Assembly (NCBI RefSeq): GCF_039535785.1
Contig: NZ_BAAAXV010000005.1
Location: forward strand, 124,001-188,000
Reading direction: 5' to 3'
From: Nonomuraea helvata
GTDB taxonomy: Bacteria; Actinomycetota; Actinomycetes; Streptosporangiales; Streptosporangiaceae
DNA length: 64,000 nt
The position numbers and the translations under genes are program-made. The notes under the pieces were generated by a model, which was given only the letters and a program-made list of their open reading frames with translations, had not been told where the DNA came from and did not search any database. Shown here piece after piece: positions 25,894 through 36,910 of the stretch (position 1 is the stretch's first letter; each line of letters begins with the position of its first letter).

Positions 25894-25925
25894 CGAGCGA
25901 CCAGGGCCGGCCCGGGCCGCCGGGG

Positions 25926-28900
25926 TCAGGGAAGGGGTGGGAGGTCGGGCGGAGTGGCGGCCGGGTGCTCCTCCAAGGCGGCCAGCGCCAGCTCGATCGC
26001 CTTGTCCAGCTGCGGATCCCGCCCCGCCACCCGGTCCTGCGGCGTGATCACCACCTCGATGTCCGGTTCCACGCCGTAGTTCTCCACCCCCCAGCCCTGG
26101 CCCTCGATCCAGAACGAGTAGCGGGGCTGCGTGACCCGGGTCCCGTCCACCAGCGAGTACCGCGAGTCGATCCCGATCACCCCGCCCCACGTACGCGTCC
26201 CCACCAGCGGCCCGATCTGGCGGACCTTGATCCCGGCACTGACGATGTCCCCGTCCGAGCCCGCGAACTCGTCGGTGATCGTCACGATCGGCCCTCGGGG
26301 CGAGTCCGCCGGGTACCGCATCGGCTCGTACCCGCGCGCCCGCGCCCAGGCCGTGACCTTGCGCGACAGCTTCTCCAGCACGAGCTCCGACAGGTGCCCG
26401 CCGCCGTTCGCCCGCACGTCCACGACCAGCCCGTCGTAGGCCATCTCGGTACGCAGGTCCCGGTGGAACTGCGCCCACCCCCACGGCGCCATGTCGGGCA
26501 CGTGCAGGTACCCGAGCCTGCCGCCGGAAGCCTCCCGGACCAGGGTGCGGCGGCTCTCCACCCAGTCGTGGTAACGCAGCTGGGTCTCGTCCGTGATCGG
26601 GGTGACCACGACGCGGCGCGTGTCCCCGCCGGAGGCGGGCCGCACGGTCAGCTCGACGGGCTGGCCGGCCGTGCCCGCCAGGAGGGCGAGCGGGCCGCGT
26701 ACCGGATCCACCGGGCGCCCGCCCACGGCGACGATCGCGTCCCCGGGACGGACGGCCACCCCGGGCGCGAGCAGCGGCGAGCGGGCGGCGTGGTCGGAGG
26801 ACTCGCCCGGCAGGATGCGCGTGACCCGCCACACCCCGTCGCCGTCCCTGGACAGGTCCGCGCCGAGCAGGCCCTGACGGCGGCGAGGGTCGTAGCCGCC
26901 GCCGTTGACGTACGCGTAGGCGTGCGAGGTGGCCAGCTCGCCCTGCGTCTCCCAGAGCAGGTCGATCAGCTCCGAGTGCGCGCCGATGCGCTCCACCAGG
27001 GGCTCGTAGCGGTCAAGCACGCCCTGCCAGTCGATGCCGTTCATGTCCTCGCGCCAGAAATGGTCGCGCATGAGACGACCCGCCTCGCGGAAGCCCTGCC
27101 GCCACTCGGCGACCGGGTCGATCTGAACGGTGATCCGGTCGAGGTCGATGCCGACCACCTCGTCGCCCTCGGTGGTGGCGCGGGTCTGCAGGCCGTTCTT
27201 GCCGTTGGTGACGAGCCGGCCGCCGTCCCCGCTCACCTCGAACGAGCGCACCTCCCTGCCCAGTTCGGCCTTGGCGCGCTTCTTGAGGTCATAACGCTCC
27301 AGCACGCTCTCGCCGGCGGACTCGGTGCCGTCGCCGAGCTGCCCGGCGAGCGGGTGGCGCAGCCAGAGCAGGGCGTCCTTGGTCGTACGCAGGTTGCCGT
27401 AGCGGCCGGCGGCCACCGGCACCGGCACCACGCGCGAGGAGAGCCCATCGGGATCGACCTCGGTCCTGGGCGGCTCGTCGTCCTTCTTGTCGTCCTTGCC
27501 CGGCTTGTCGTCCTCGCCGTTGAACCCGCGCCCCTGCAGCGAGGGGTCGAAGGGCGACGGCGTGGTGGCCTTGAGCGGCACGATGTACGGCTTGCACCCG
27601 ACGGGGAACGACAGGTCGAAGACGTGCGCGTCGTATACCGGATCGAACGTCCGCACCGACAGGAACGCCAGATGCTTCCCGTCCTTGGTGAACACCGGGT
27701 CGTAGTCGGCGAACCGCACCGGCGTCACGTCGATCACCGAGGTCCCGTCGACCCGTCCCATCCTGATCTGCGACAGCGGCTCGTCATGCGGATGCACCCA
27801 GGCCAGCCAGGCCGAGTCCGGCGAGAACGTCAGCCCGCTGACGTCCCCCTGCGTGGTCCGGTCGAGCTCCCGCGTGTCTCCCGACTCGAGGTCGACCACC
27901 AGCAGGCGTCCGTCGTGCGTGGCGACCGCCACGTGCTTGCCGTCGGGCGCGGCCTCGAGCTGGAGCACGCGCCCGAGCTGCCCGGCGGCCAGCGTCCTGA
28001 TCTCGCCGCCCGGCGCGCCGATCTCCAGGCCGTCCTCCCCGCTGGCGTCCGACACCCACACGGCGCGCCCGTCGGCGTTGATGGCGCGCGGCAGGCGTAC
28101 CCGGACGCCCGGCTCCGCCCGCAGCGCTCCCACGGGCCCGTCGCGGTGGGTCACCCAGTGCGCGGTCCCGCGGATCTCCACGGCGCTGGCCCGCCCGGTC
28201 GCGTCCGGCGAGAACGAGCCGACCCGCAGCGGCGCGGGGCGCCTGGCCCGCCCCGGCCGCGGCCCGCCCAGCCGCACATCCAGCCGGTACGGCTCCGCGT
28301 CCAGGCTCTCCAGCAGCCACAGGTCACCGGCGTGGCTGTAGACCACCCGCTCCCCGTCGCCCGCCGCGTGACGGGCGTAGAACTCCTCATGGGAGCTGTG
28401 CCGGCGCAGGTCGGAGCCGTCGGGCAGGGCGGAGTAGAGGTTCCCGACGCCGTCGATGTCGGCCAGGAAGACGATCCGGTCCCCCACCCAGCTGACCGAC
28501 CAGTACTGCGCCGTGCTGTCGGCGAACAGCCGGCTGAACTCGCCGTCGCCCTCGGCGTCGACCCAGATCTTGCCGGCCGTGCCGCCTCTGTACCGCTTCC
28601 ATTGGGACGGCTCGCGCCACAGCGCCGACACGGTGGCCACCCGCGCGCCGTCCACCGCCACGTCGCTGACCCACCCGTACGGCAGGCGCGTGGCCGGTCC
28701 TCCGTCGAGCGGCACCGCGTACGCCCAGTTCCTGCTGCGCTCGCTCTCCGCGGCGGAGGTGATCGCGATGACGTCGCCCTCGGCCGTCCACCCGCGCACG
28801 CCGGTCGTGGCGCTCCCCCAGTAGGTCAGCCGATCGCCCTCGGGGCCGTCGATCTCCGCCGCGAACACCTCGGGCGCGCCCTCCTTGCCGCTCGTCCAGG

Positions 28901-29072
28901 CGATGCGGGCGCCGTCGGGGGAGAACCTGGGGTGCGACACCGGTGCCCGGTCGGCGGTGAACCGCCAGGCCCTGCCTCCGGACAGGGGAGCCAGCCAGAT
29001 ATCGTCGTCGGCGACGAAGGTCACCACGTCGCCGTGCAAATGCGGGTATCTCAGGTATGCGCCATTTGTCAC
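25926..29072 (-). CDS. Tricorn protease homologue (S41 family)
   Basis: The 1048-residue protein follows the tricorn layout: N-terminal six- and seven-bladed propellers (YPHLHGDVVTFVADDDIWL, repeated FSPDGARIAW and FSPDSAWLAWV), a core domain, a PDZ domain (GVAVRPGDAIVAVGGRPVDP, about 770-790) and the C-terminal S41 catalytic domain. The nucleophile is the Ser in DEFAGSDGDIVSAGIK, and the other family motif is VDVRANGGGHLSELV. Tricorn trims peptides made by the proteasome in the cytoplasm. An Asp/Lys-rich acidic insertion lies near residue 500 (DDKPGKDDKKDDEPP). The GTG at 29072 follows a TAGTGT -10 by six bases, indicating a leaderless start. Confidence 0.94.
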   Translation of the reverse strand: MTNGAYLRYPHLHGDVVTFVADDDIWLAPLSGGRAWRFTADRAPVSHPRFSPDGARIAWTSGKEGAPEVFAAEIDGPEGDRLTYWGSATTGVRGWTAEGDVIAITSAAESERSRNWAYAVPLDGGPATRLPYGWVSDVAVDGARVATVSALWREPSQWKRYRGGTAGKIWVDAEGDGEFSRLFADSTAQYWSVSWVGDRIVFLADIDGVGNLYSALPDGSDLRRHSSHEEFYARHAAGDGERVVYSHAGDLWLLESLDAEPYRLDVRLGGPRPGRARRPAPLRVGSFSPDATGRASAVEIRGTAHWVTHRDGPVGALRAEPGVRVRLPRAINADGRAVWVSDASGEDGLEIGAPGGEIRTLAAGQLGRVLQLEAAPDGKHVAVATHDGRLLVVDLESGDTRELDRTTQGDVSGLTFSPDSAWLAWVHPHDEPLSQIRMGRVDGTSVIDVTPVRFADYDPVFTKDGKHLAFLSVRTFDPVYDAHVFDLSFPVGCKPYIVPLKATTPSPFDPSLQGRGFNGEDDKPGKDDKKDDEPPRTEVDPDGLSSRVVPVPVAAGRYGNLRTTKDALLWLRHPLAGQLGDGTESAGESVLERYDLKKRAKAELGREVRSFEVSGDGGRLVTNGKNGLQTRATTEGDEVVGIDLDRITVQIDPVAEWRQGFREAGRLMRDHFWREDMNGIDWQGVLDRYEPLVERIGAHSELIDLLWETQGELATSHAYAYVNGGGYDPRRRQGLLGADLSRDGDGVWRVTRILPGESSDHAARSPLLAPGVAVRPGDAIVAVGGRPVDPVRGPLALLAGTAGQPVELTVRPASGGDTRRVVVTPITDETQLRYHDWVESRRTLVREASGGRLGYLHVPDMAPWGWAQFHRDLRTEMAYDGLVVDVRANGGGHLSELVLEKLSRKVTAWARARGYEPMRYPADSPRGPIVTITDEFAGSDGDIVSAGIKVRQIGPLVGTRTWGGVIGIDSRYSLVDGTRVTQPRYSFWIEGQGWGVENYGVEPDIEVVITPQDRVAGRDPQLDKAIELALAALEEHPAATPPDLPPLP

Positions 29073-29078
29073 AGGTGC

Positions 29079-29084
29079 ACACTA
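29079..29084 (-). promoter_or_regulatory. -10 element (TAGTGT) of the leaderless tricorn gene
   Basis: TAGTGT on the minus strand is followed by six bases and then GTG 29072, supporting that start codon. Confidence 0.5.
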
Positions 29085-29194
29085 ATGCCCGCCCGCCAAG
29101 GTCAGCCCAAGAATTGTCCCCCGGGCGGCCCTGCCACGTCCCGTGAACGGCCAAGTGCGGGATGCGCCGGAAATGCACGGGAAGGGCGAGAACT

Positions 29195-29614
29195 ATGAAG
29201 CTTCTCGCCCGTACCCACCAGTTCCCGGCCCGCCTGGCCGCCGGGGCCGTCATCCTGAACTCCGGACTCGGCAAGGTCGACGCCGACGAACAGACCGCGG
29301 CGGGCCTGCACGGCATGGCCTCGGGCACCTACCCGTTCCTGCGCGACATGGACCCGGTCGCCTTCGCCAAGCTGCTCTCCAGGAGCGAGATCGCGCTCGG
29401 GACGGCGCTGCTGGCCCCGTTCGTGCCGTCGCTGCTGGCGGGGGCCGCGCTGACAGGGTTCGCGGCAGGGCTGCTCGGGCTGTATCTCAAGACGCCGGGG
29501 ATGCGGCGGGAGGGCAGCCTGCGCCCGTCCGAGCAGGGCATCGCGCTGGTCAAGGACGTCTGGCTGCTGGGGATCGGCCTCTCGCTGGTGGTCGAGGAGC
29601 TCATCGACCGATGA
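29195..29614 (+). CDS. DoxX-family membrane protein
   Basis: The 139-residue protein has four hydrophobic segments and the DoxX-type start ARLAAGAVILNSGLGKVDAD. The last helix is DVWLLGIGLSLVVEEL. Some family members join with oxidoreductases in membrane redox complexes, but most have no known role. The ATG at 29195 has GGGCGAG upstream; an earlier in-frame ATG at 29162 would give a basic leader without support. It is divergent from the tricorn gene and 50 bp upstream of the F420 enzyme gene, perhaps in one transcript with it. Confidence 0.82.
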   Translation: MKLLARTHQFPARLAAGAVILNSGLGKVDADEQTAAGLHGMASGTYPFLRDMDPVAFAKLLSRSEIALGTALLAPFVPSLLAGAALTGFAAGLLGLYLKTPGMRREGSLRPSEQGIALVKDVWLLGIGLSLVVEELIDR

Positions 29615-29664
29615 TCTCCGGTCCGCCACCACTAAGGCGGACAAACCCGGGTAGCCAGTGACGC

Positions 29665-30633
29665 ATGGTACAAATCGGCTACACCTTGATGTCCGAACAG
29701 ACTCCGGCACGGGAACTGGTCGACTACGCCGCGGCGGCCGAGCGGGTCGGTTTCGACTACGCGGTCATCTCCGACCACTATTTCCCGTGGGTCGAGGAGA
29801 TGGGGCACTCGCCGTACTGCTGGTCGGTGCTCGGCGCCGCGGCCCAGGTGACCGAGCGGATGCCGCTCATGACGTACGTGACCTGCCCGATCATGCGTTA
29901 CCACCCGGCCGTCGTGGCGCAGAAGGCGGCCACGATGGGCGTGCTCAGCAAGGGCAGGTTCACGCTGGGCCTCGGCGCCGGCGAGAACCTCAACGAGCAC
30001 GTCGTCGGCGAGGGATGGCCGCCGGTGGACACCAGGCACCGGATGTTCGCCGAGGCGGTCCAGATCATCAAGGAGCTGTTCAGCGGCGACTACGTCACCT
30101 ACCAGGGCGAGTTCTACGACGTGGACTCCGCCAAGCTCTACGACCTGCCCGACCGGCAGGTGCCGCTCGCCATCGCCGCCTCCGGCGGGCAGTCCGCGGA
30201 GATCGCGGCCGAGTACGGCGACATGCTGGTGGTCAACGATCCGATGGCGGACGTGGTCAAGCAGTTCAACGCCGCGGGCGGGCAGGGCAAACCCGTCTAC
30301 GGGCAGCTGGCCCTCGCGTACGACACCGATGCCGAGGCCGCCAAGCAGCGGGCCCACAAGCTCTGGCGGTGGGCGGCGTGCGGCGGCTGGAAGGTCATGG
30401 CCGAGCTGCCCGGACCGGTGAACTTCGCCGCCGCCGCGGGCACCGTGCGCCCGGAGGACGTGGCTGAGAGCGTGGCGTGCGGCAGCGACGTGAACGCGGT
30501 CGTGGAGGGCGTCAGGAAGTACGCCGACGCGGGCTACACGCATGTGGCGCTCGTCCAGGTCGGGCACGACCAGCAGGAGCCGTTCTTCGACTGGGCGGAG
30601 AAGGAACTGCTCCCGGCCCTCCGCAGCCTCTGA
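29665..30633 (+). CDS. F420-dependent LLM-class oxidoreductase (TIGR03557-type)
   Basis: The 322-residue protein is a luciferase-like TIM barrel of the FGD type. It has VGFDYAVISDHYFPWVEEMGHSP, MPLMTYVTCPIMRYHPAVVA, GRFTLGLGAGENLNEHVVG and a late ADAGYTHVALVQVG. In the family the SDHYFPW and GAGENLNEH segments bind F420. These enzymes oxidise or reduce small substrates such as sugars or alcohols with F420; the substrate is unknown. The ATG is at 29665 with a 50-bp gap after the DoxX gene. Confidence 0.92.
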   Translation: MVQIGYTLMSEQTPARELVDYAAAAERVGFDYAVISDHYFPWVEEMGHSPYCWSVLGAAAQVTERMPLMTYVTCPIMRYHPAVVAQKAATMGVLSKGRFTLGLGAGENLNEHVVGEGWPPVDTRHRMFAEAVQIIKELFSGDYVTYQGEFYDVDSAKLYDLPDRQVPLAIAASGGQSAEIAAEYGDMLVVNDPMADVVKQFNAAGGQGKPVYGQLALAYDTDAEAAKQRAHKLWRWAACGGWKVMAELPGPVNFAAAAGTVRPEDVAESVACGSDVNAVVEGVRKYADAGYTHVALVQVGHDQQEPFFDWAEKELLPALRSL

Positions 30634-30670
30634 CCGCCCCCGTGAACGCGTGGCGGCTGAAGGCCCGTCA

Positions 30671-30694
30671 CGTCCCGGGCTCTCGCCCGGGACG
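30671..30694. terminator. Hairpin terminator between convergent genes
   Basis: CGTCCCGGGC pairs with GCCCGGGACG over 10 bp around a TCTC tetraloop, between the F420 enzyme stop (30633) and the leuS stop (30713). It can serve both genes. Confidence 0.8.
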
Positions 30695-30712
30695 GTGGGG
30701 GGACTCAGCTGG

Positions 30713-33163
<2,451 letters not shown>

Positions 33164-33196
33164 GGCTACTGTCCTTCTGGCTTGATTCGGACCCAT

Positions 33197-33226
33197 AAGA
33201 AAACCCCCCGTGGACACAACGAGGGG
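33197..33226 (-). terminator. Intrinsic terminator in the leuS leader (attenuator)
   Basis: Read on the minus strand, CCCCTCGT pairs with ACGGGGGG (8 bp, one wobble) around TGTGTCC and is followed by TTTTCTT. It lies 34 bp before the leuS start and downstream of no other gene on this strand, so it should act as an attenuator rather than the end of a transcript. Confidence 0.75.
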
Positions 33227-33228
33227 TA

Positions 33229-33263
33229 GCCGCGACGGCGGGAATCTTCAGGGCCGTCGCGGC
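33229..33263 (-). promoter_or_regulatory. Upstream hairpin of the leuS leader
   Basis: GCCGCGACGG and CCGTCGCGGC form a perfect 10-bp stem directly before the terminator. Its 5' arm lies in the last codons of a Leu-containing leader peptide. The CCCGCCGT around its 3' arm could instead pair with the terminator arm ACGGGGGG at seven of eight positions, giving an alternative antiterminator. Confidence 0.6.
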
Positions 33264-33292
33264 CCGCTAAGAAGCAGGGTCGCGGAACGCAC
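33248..33292 (-). CDS. Putative leucine leader peptide of leuS
   Basis: A 14-residue ORF, VRSATLLLSGPRRP, contains three consecutive Leu codons (CTG CTT CTT, 33277-33269), two of them rare CTT. It ends in the 5' part of the hairpin region upstream of leuS. A ribosome stalled at these codons would cover the 5' arm of the 33229-33263 stem. There is no strong ribosome site before the GTG, and a TTGACA at 33299-33294 could be a -35 that would start the RNA too late. The peptide is therefore a good candidate, not proven. Confidence 0.5.
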   Translation of the reverse strand: MRSATLLLSGPRRP

Positions 33293-33630
33293 GTGTCAAG
33301 CGTAGCGCACGTCTTCGGCTGAATGCAGATACTCGTGGGGGGTCTGCAGGCACAATGGGTCCTTCAGGTCCAGCGAGACCTGAAGGTGATGTATCCGTTG
33401 TGACCCATTCGTCCCAGAAGAATACCCTTGTCACCATGGTGTACCCAGCTGAGCCTGATCGACCGGAGGTAGGCCTGCCCATGCAGGACCCGCCCACGGA
33501 TCCTCATGGCTTCGCTGGTTTGGCTGCGGGATCACCTGCATCTCCTGGAAAATCCCATGAGATCATGCCTGGTACGTCAAATCTGGATATAACGGGTTAT
33601 CCGGACAGAACCTCGGGAGGGGCGGCAGCA
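33293..33630. other. Divergent promoter region of leuS and the Trp/Pro-repeat gene
   Basis: Third codon positions in the open plus-strand frame are not G/C-biased between about 33400 and 33630, unlike the gene that follows, so this stretch is treated as noncoding. It should hold both promoters. TATAAC (33588-33593) within the palindrome ATAACGGGTTAT is a plausible -10 for the plus-strand gene. Confidence 0.55.
33588..33600 (+). promoter_or_regulatory. Possible -10 element and palindrome before the Trp/Pro-repeat gene
   Basis: TATAAC (33588-33593) resembles a -10 and overlaps the palindrome ATAAC-GG-GTTAT (33589-33600), a possible operator. It lies about 30 bp before the preferred start codon. 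Confidence 0.35.
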
Positions 33631-35529
33631 ATGGCAGCGGAGAATTCCGGACCCCACCTGCCACCGTCCTGGCCAGAGGCGCCCCGTCGCGACGCATCCG
33701 GCTCCCCGGCCTCGGAGGTCCCCATGTCATGGCCCGAGGCCCCGCGCCCCGCCCACCAGGACCCGTCGTGGCCGGAGCCGCCACGCAACGACGACTCCTG
33801 GCCCGAGCCGCCGCGCCACTCCCGCCCCGAGCCCGCCCGCCACGAGGCGTCGGGCCCCTCGTCGTGGCCCGATCTTCCCCCGGCCGCCTCCTCCTGGCCG
33901 GACCCGTCCCCGCAGAGCGCCTCCGCCCCGTCCTCGTGGGACGCGCGGAGCGCGTCCGGCCCGTCCTCATGGGACGCGCCGCCGCCGGGCAGCACCGAGC
34001 CGTCCTTGTGGCCGGACATGCCGCAGCAGGGCGGCACCGGGCCGTCCTCCTCTCCGCTGGACGCTCCGCAGAAGGGCAACGGGCCGCAGCAGGGCAACAG
34101 GCCGTCGTCCTGGCAGGACGCGTCGCCGCAGGACAGCCTCGGGACGCCGGCCTGGCCCGAGGCGCCGCGCCGGAACGCGGGCCCGCCGGACGTGCCGACG
34201 TCGTGGCCGGAGTCGTCCCAGCAGGACGTCCCCACCTCCTGGCCCCAGGCGTCGGGCCCCTCCTCCTGGCCGGACGCGTCGCCACAGGCCCCCATGGAGC
34301 CCGCCGGCCGAGCCGGTGACCACCCTCCGGTCCCGGATCCGGTCCCGGCGTGGGCACAGCCGCCGGCTTCGTCCTCCGACTCCTGGTCGAACCTCTCCTC
34401 CCCCGCCCCCTGGCCGCCCGCCGAGCGGAACGCCGCCGACGCGCCGGAGGAGCGCACGGCGATGTACCAGATCGACGACCTGCCTCAGGGAGCGCACGCG
34501 CCGCCCCAGGCCCACCCCGCCGAGGAGCGGACGGTCACGTACGCCCAGCACTCAGAGAACCTGCTCAACGACCGGGCCGCCCCCATCATGGACTCATCGA
34601 ACTCCAGCACCACACCCCCCGCCGAGGACCAGAACGGTCCGCGCCCCGGCTCCAACCTGAGCCGCGACCCCTCGGACCCCGACCGCCCGTTCGTGACCGC
34701 CGGCCAGATCAGCGGCTCCCGCACCCCGCCTCCCGAACGCCAGCAGGAGCTCTGGAACACCGTCTTCGGCGACGACTACCAGGCCATGGGCGAGCAGGAC
34801 TCCCTGGACGAGGGCCAGGGCAAGCCCATCTGGATCTACGCACTCGGCGGGTCCGTGGCGATCGCGCTGGTGGCCGCGCTGCTGTGGGCGTTCCTGGCGG
34901 GCCCGCTGGCCAGCGACGAGCCGGCGTCCAACGCCGTGGCGGAGGCGCCCACGACCCCGCCGAAGTCCTCCCCCACCAGGTCCTCGACCTCGATCGGCGC
35001 GCTGCCGAAGTTCTCGGGCAAGGCGGCACCGGTGATCGGCCGGGTGCCCGACGCGGGGGCCGGCGTCTCGCTGCCCCGCCTGGGCGGCACCTGGCGGCTG
35101 GACCAGCGCGCCACGGTCAAGACCACGTACGGCTACGACACCCGCCAGTACGTCCAGGTCGCGCCGGAGAAGTACGCCCAGGTCATGTCGGGTCCGCTGG
35201 CGCAGAAGCTGGCCACGTACTACCAGAAGGACAACCTGGAGCCGGTCATCAGGCAGGTGGTGCTGGATGCCCGCAAGCGCTTCTTCCCCACCGGCAACAA
35301 GGTCAAGAAGATCGCCCAGCAGCCCATCAAGGTGGGCAACTCGACGGGACGCCTGATCGCGTACTCGCTGACGTCGCCGACCGAGGAGGCGACGATCGTG
35401 ACCATGGCCGTCAACACCGGCGGCAACGTCCCGGCCATCGTCTACATGTCGATCCCGGCGGACAGCAAGCAGCTCATGCCCGACATCCACACGGTGAAGA
35501 ACCAGCTGAGGCTCGGCACCCAGGGCTAG
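33631..35529 (+). CDS. Membrane protein with Trp/Pro-rich repeats and an outer C-terminal domain
   Basis: The preferred ATG at 33631 has a GGGAGGGG site and coincides with the onset of strong G/C third-position bias; upstream in-frame starts (33481, 33436, 33355) lack this. The 632-residue product begins with about 250 residues of repeats such as SWPEAP, SWPDLP and SSWDA (roughly fifteen tryptophans in this pattern), then a polar region, one transmembrane helix (IYALGGSVAIALVAALLWAFL, about 396-420), a Ser/Pro linker and a C-terminal domain of about 170 residues (LPRLGGTWRLDQRATVKT to the end). The topology suggests a disordered cytoplasmic part and an outside domain. I do not recognise the family; close to the helix it resembles actinobacterial proteins of unknown function. 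Confidence 0.8.
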   Translation: MAAENSGPHLPPSWPEAPRRDASGSPASEVPMSWPEAPRPAHQDPSWPEPPRNDDSWPEPPRHSRPEPARHEASGPSSWPDLPPAASSWPDPSPQSASAPSSWDARSASGPSSWDAPPPGSTEPSLWPDMPQQGGTGPSSSPLDAPQKGNGPQQGNRPSSWQDASPQDSLGTPAWPEAPRRNAGPPDVPTSWPESSQQDVPTSWPQASGPSSWPDASPQAPMEPAGRAGDHPPVPDPVPAWAQPPASSSDSWSNLSSPAPWPPAERNAADAPEERTAMYQIDDLPQGAHAPPQAHPAEERTVTYAQHSENLLNDRAAPIMDSSNSSTTPPAEDQNGPRPGSNLSRDPSDPDRPFVTAGQISGSRTPPPERQQELWNTVFGDDYQAMGEQDSLDEGQGKPIWIYALGGSVAIALVAALLWAFLAGPLASDEPASNAVAEAPTTPPKSSPTRSSTSIGALPKFSGKAAPVIGRVPDAGAGVSLPRLGGTWRLDQRATVKTTYGYDTRQYVQVAPEKYAQVMSGPLAQKLATYYQKDNLEPVIRQVVLDARKRFFPTGNKVKKIAQQPIKVGNSTGRLIAYSLTSPTEEATIVTMAVNTGGNVPAIVYMSIPADSKQLMPDIHTVKNQLRLGTQG

Positions 35530-36767
35530 AAGACGCACTCCATGTGCTTGATCCCGTTGATGAACATGGAGTGCAGCCGGTCGGGCCTGCCGCCCTCGAT
35601 GCCCGGGACGCGGCGCAGCAGCTCGCGGAACATCACCGTGATCTCCCGCCTGGCCAGATGCGCGCCGAGGCAGAAGTGCGGGCCCGGGCCGCCGAAGCCG
35701 ACGTGCGGGTTGGGGTCGCGGGTGATGTCGAAGCGGTACGGGTCGGCGAAGACGGCCTCGTCCCTGTTCGCCGCCCAGTAGAACAGGACCGCCTTCTCGC
35801 CCTTGCGGTAGAGGTGCCCGTTCATCTCGTGGTCCCTGGTGAGTTTGCGGCGCATGAAGTTCACCGGAGAGGCGAGCCGGACGATCTCCTCCACGGCCCC
35901 GGCCGCGTGCCCGTCGACGTCCTCCAGCCAGAGCGCGCGCTGGTCGGGGTTCTTGGTGAGCAGGCGCAGTCCGTACGAGATGGCGTTCCTGGTGGTCTCG
36001 TTGCCCGCCACCACCAGCAGGATGAAGAACGACCCCAGCTCCTGCATCGTCAGCCGCTCGCCGTCGATGTTGGCGTTGACCAGGGAGGACGTCAGGTCGC
36101 TCGTGGGGTGGTCGGCGCGGTGGGCGGCGAGGTCCTGGACGAGCTGCTGCAGCTCCATGCCGGCGTTGAGCAGGCGCTCGGCGAGCTGCTCGAGATCGGC
36201 GCCGCCGTATTCGGGGTCGAAGCCGCCGAGGATGATGTTCGAACGGTCGAAGACGAACTGGTAGTCCCGCTCGGGGATGCCCATCATGTCGCAGATGATC
36301 TTCAGCGGGAGGCGGGCGGCCACCTCGGTCACGAAGTCGCAGCCGGGCCCCTTCTCCAGGAGGTCGTCCACGATGGCGGCCGCGGCGGCGTCCACGTCCG
36401 ACTCGAACTGCTTGATCATCTTGGGGGTGAACGCGCGTGAGACGATCCTGCGCAGCCTGGCGTGGCGCGGATCGTCCATGTTGATCATCGAGCCGAAGTA
36501 CTCGGCGAACTCGGCCGGCATGTCGGGCACGTTCGTCGCGCCGCCGTCACCCGAACAGAAGATCTCCGGAGTGCGGCTGGCCTCGAGGATGTCGGCGTGC
36601 TTGACCAGCGCGTGGTAGCCGGGGCCCCTGGGCGCGAAGTCGATCTCCATCTCCTGGAAGAAGACCGGGGCCTCCAGGGAACGCAGGCGCTCGAACGCCG
36701 CCTCGCGCTCTCTCATGGGCCTGGCCCAGAAGTCGCGGTCCGACAGGTCGAAGTCGAGAACGCCCAT
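35526..36767 (-). CDS. Cytochrome P450 (CYP124/125/142-like clan), copy 1
   Basis: The 413-residue protein has all P450 landmarks: the I-helix LLVVAGNETTRNAISYG, EEIVRL (ExxR) and the heme loop HVGFGGPGPHFCLGAHLARREI with the Cys thiolate. AGNETTRNA is typical of mycobacterial CYP124/125/142 enzymes that hydroxylate terminal methyl groups of branched lipids or sterols; the exact subfamily is not decided. The ATG at 36767 is six bases after AATGAT, itself 17 bp from TTGACG, so it is probably leaderless. Its stop overlaps the stop of the convergent Trp/Pro-repeat gene by 4 bp. It is about 50% like the second P450 by eye. Confidence 0.93.
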   Translation of the reverse strand: MGVLDFDLSDRDFWARPMREREAAFERLRSLEAPVFFQEMEIDFAPRGPGYHALVKHADILEASRTPEIFCSGDGGATNVPDMPAEFAEYFGSMINMDDPRHARLRRIVSRAFTPKMIKQFESDVDAAAAAIVDDLLEKGPGCDFVTEVAARLPLKIICDMMGIPERDYQFVFDRSNIILGGFDPEYGGADLEQLAERLLNAGMELQQLVQDLAAHRADHPTSDLTSSLVNANIDGERLTMQELGSFFILLVVAGNETTRNAISYGLRLLTKNPDQRALWLEDVDGHAAGAVEEIVRLASPVNFMRRKLTRDHEMNGHLYRKGEKAVLFYWAANRDEAVFADPYRFDITRDPNPHVGFGGPGPHFCLGAHLARREITVMFRELLRRVPGIEGGRPDRLHSMFINGIKHMECVF

Positions 36768-36773
36768 GAGGCC

Positions 36774-36802
36774 ATCATTCGAAAAGCAGCCACTTACGTC
36801 AA
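36774..36802 (-). promoter_or_regulatory. P450 promoter with motif shared by both P450 genes
   Basis: On the minus strand TTGACG-17-AATGAT precedes the P450 ATG by six bases. The first 13 bases TTGACGTAAGTGG are identical to the sequence upstream of the other P450 gene (40385-40373), so they may be a shared operator or activator site overlapping the -35. Confidence 0.55.
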
Positions 36803-36867
36803 TGGGGAGGACGTACACCGTACGTGCGAGCCAGGAAAACCTGTGGCCCCCGCCGGGCGGCAGACCC

Positions 36868-36873
36868 TAGGGT
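36868..36873 (+). promoter_or_regulatory. -10 element (TAGGGT) of a leaderless upstream ORF
   Basis: TAGGGT is followed by seven bases and GTG 36881, the start of a seven-codon ORF before the RNA-methylase-like gene. Confidence 0.5.
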
Positions 36874-36880
36874 GACGCGC

Positions 36881-36904
36881 GTGACGTTCTTCTACCGACG
36901 CTAG
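36881..36904 (+). CDS. Seven-codon leaderless ORF in the leader of the methylase gene
   Basis: GTG ACG TTC TTC TAC CGA CGC TAG encodes VTFFYRR. It begins where the TAGGGT promoter should start transcription, 117 bp before the methylase start. Two GC-rich hairpins (36911-36942 and 36947-36973) follow. The order short ORF, hairpins, gene is what regulatory leaders look like. It may be chance because a seven-codon ORF carries little statistical weight. Confidence 0.4.
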   Translation: MTFFYRR

Positions 36905-36910
36905 CGATCC

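Larger units (their letters stand above)
25597..25925. other. Convergent spacer with terminator and tandem repeat
   Basis: The 329 bp between two convergent genes hold a strong hairpin (25649-25674) and a 15-bp tandem repeat (25834-25893). The repeat's open frames read as ETARx units and look like a by-product of the repeat. No gene is supported. Confidence 0.6.

Noticed and set aside
25838..26047. Plus-strand ORF of ETARx repeats
   Set aside because: It is produced by the 15-bp tandem repeat and the complement of the tricorn 3' end; no start signals.
33260..33299. TTGACA at 33299-33294 as the -35 of leuS
   Set aside because: No acceptable -10 lies 16-18 bp downstream, and a start there would remove the leader ORF; left as an open alternative.
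33164..33360. T-box riboswitch before leuS
   Set aside because: The conserved T-box bulge sequence and antiterminator were not found; the leader-peptide model explains the terminator better.
33355..33630. Upstream extension of the Trp/Pro-repeat gene (starts at 33355, 33436 or 33481)
   Set aside because: Third-position G/C bias is absent before 33631, and the best ribosome site is at 33631.
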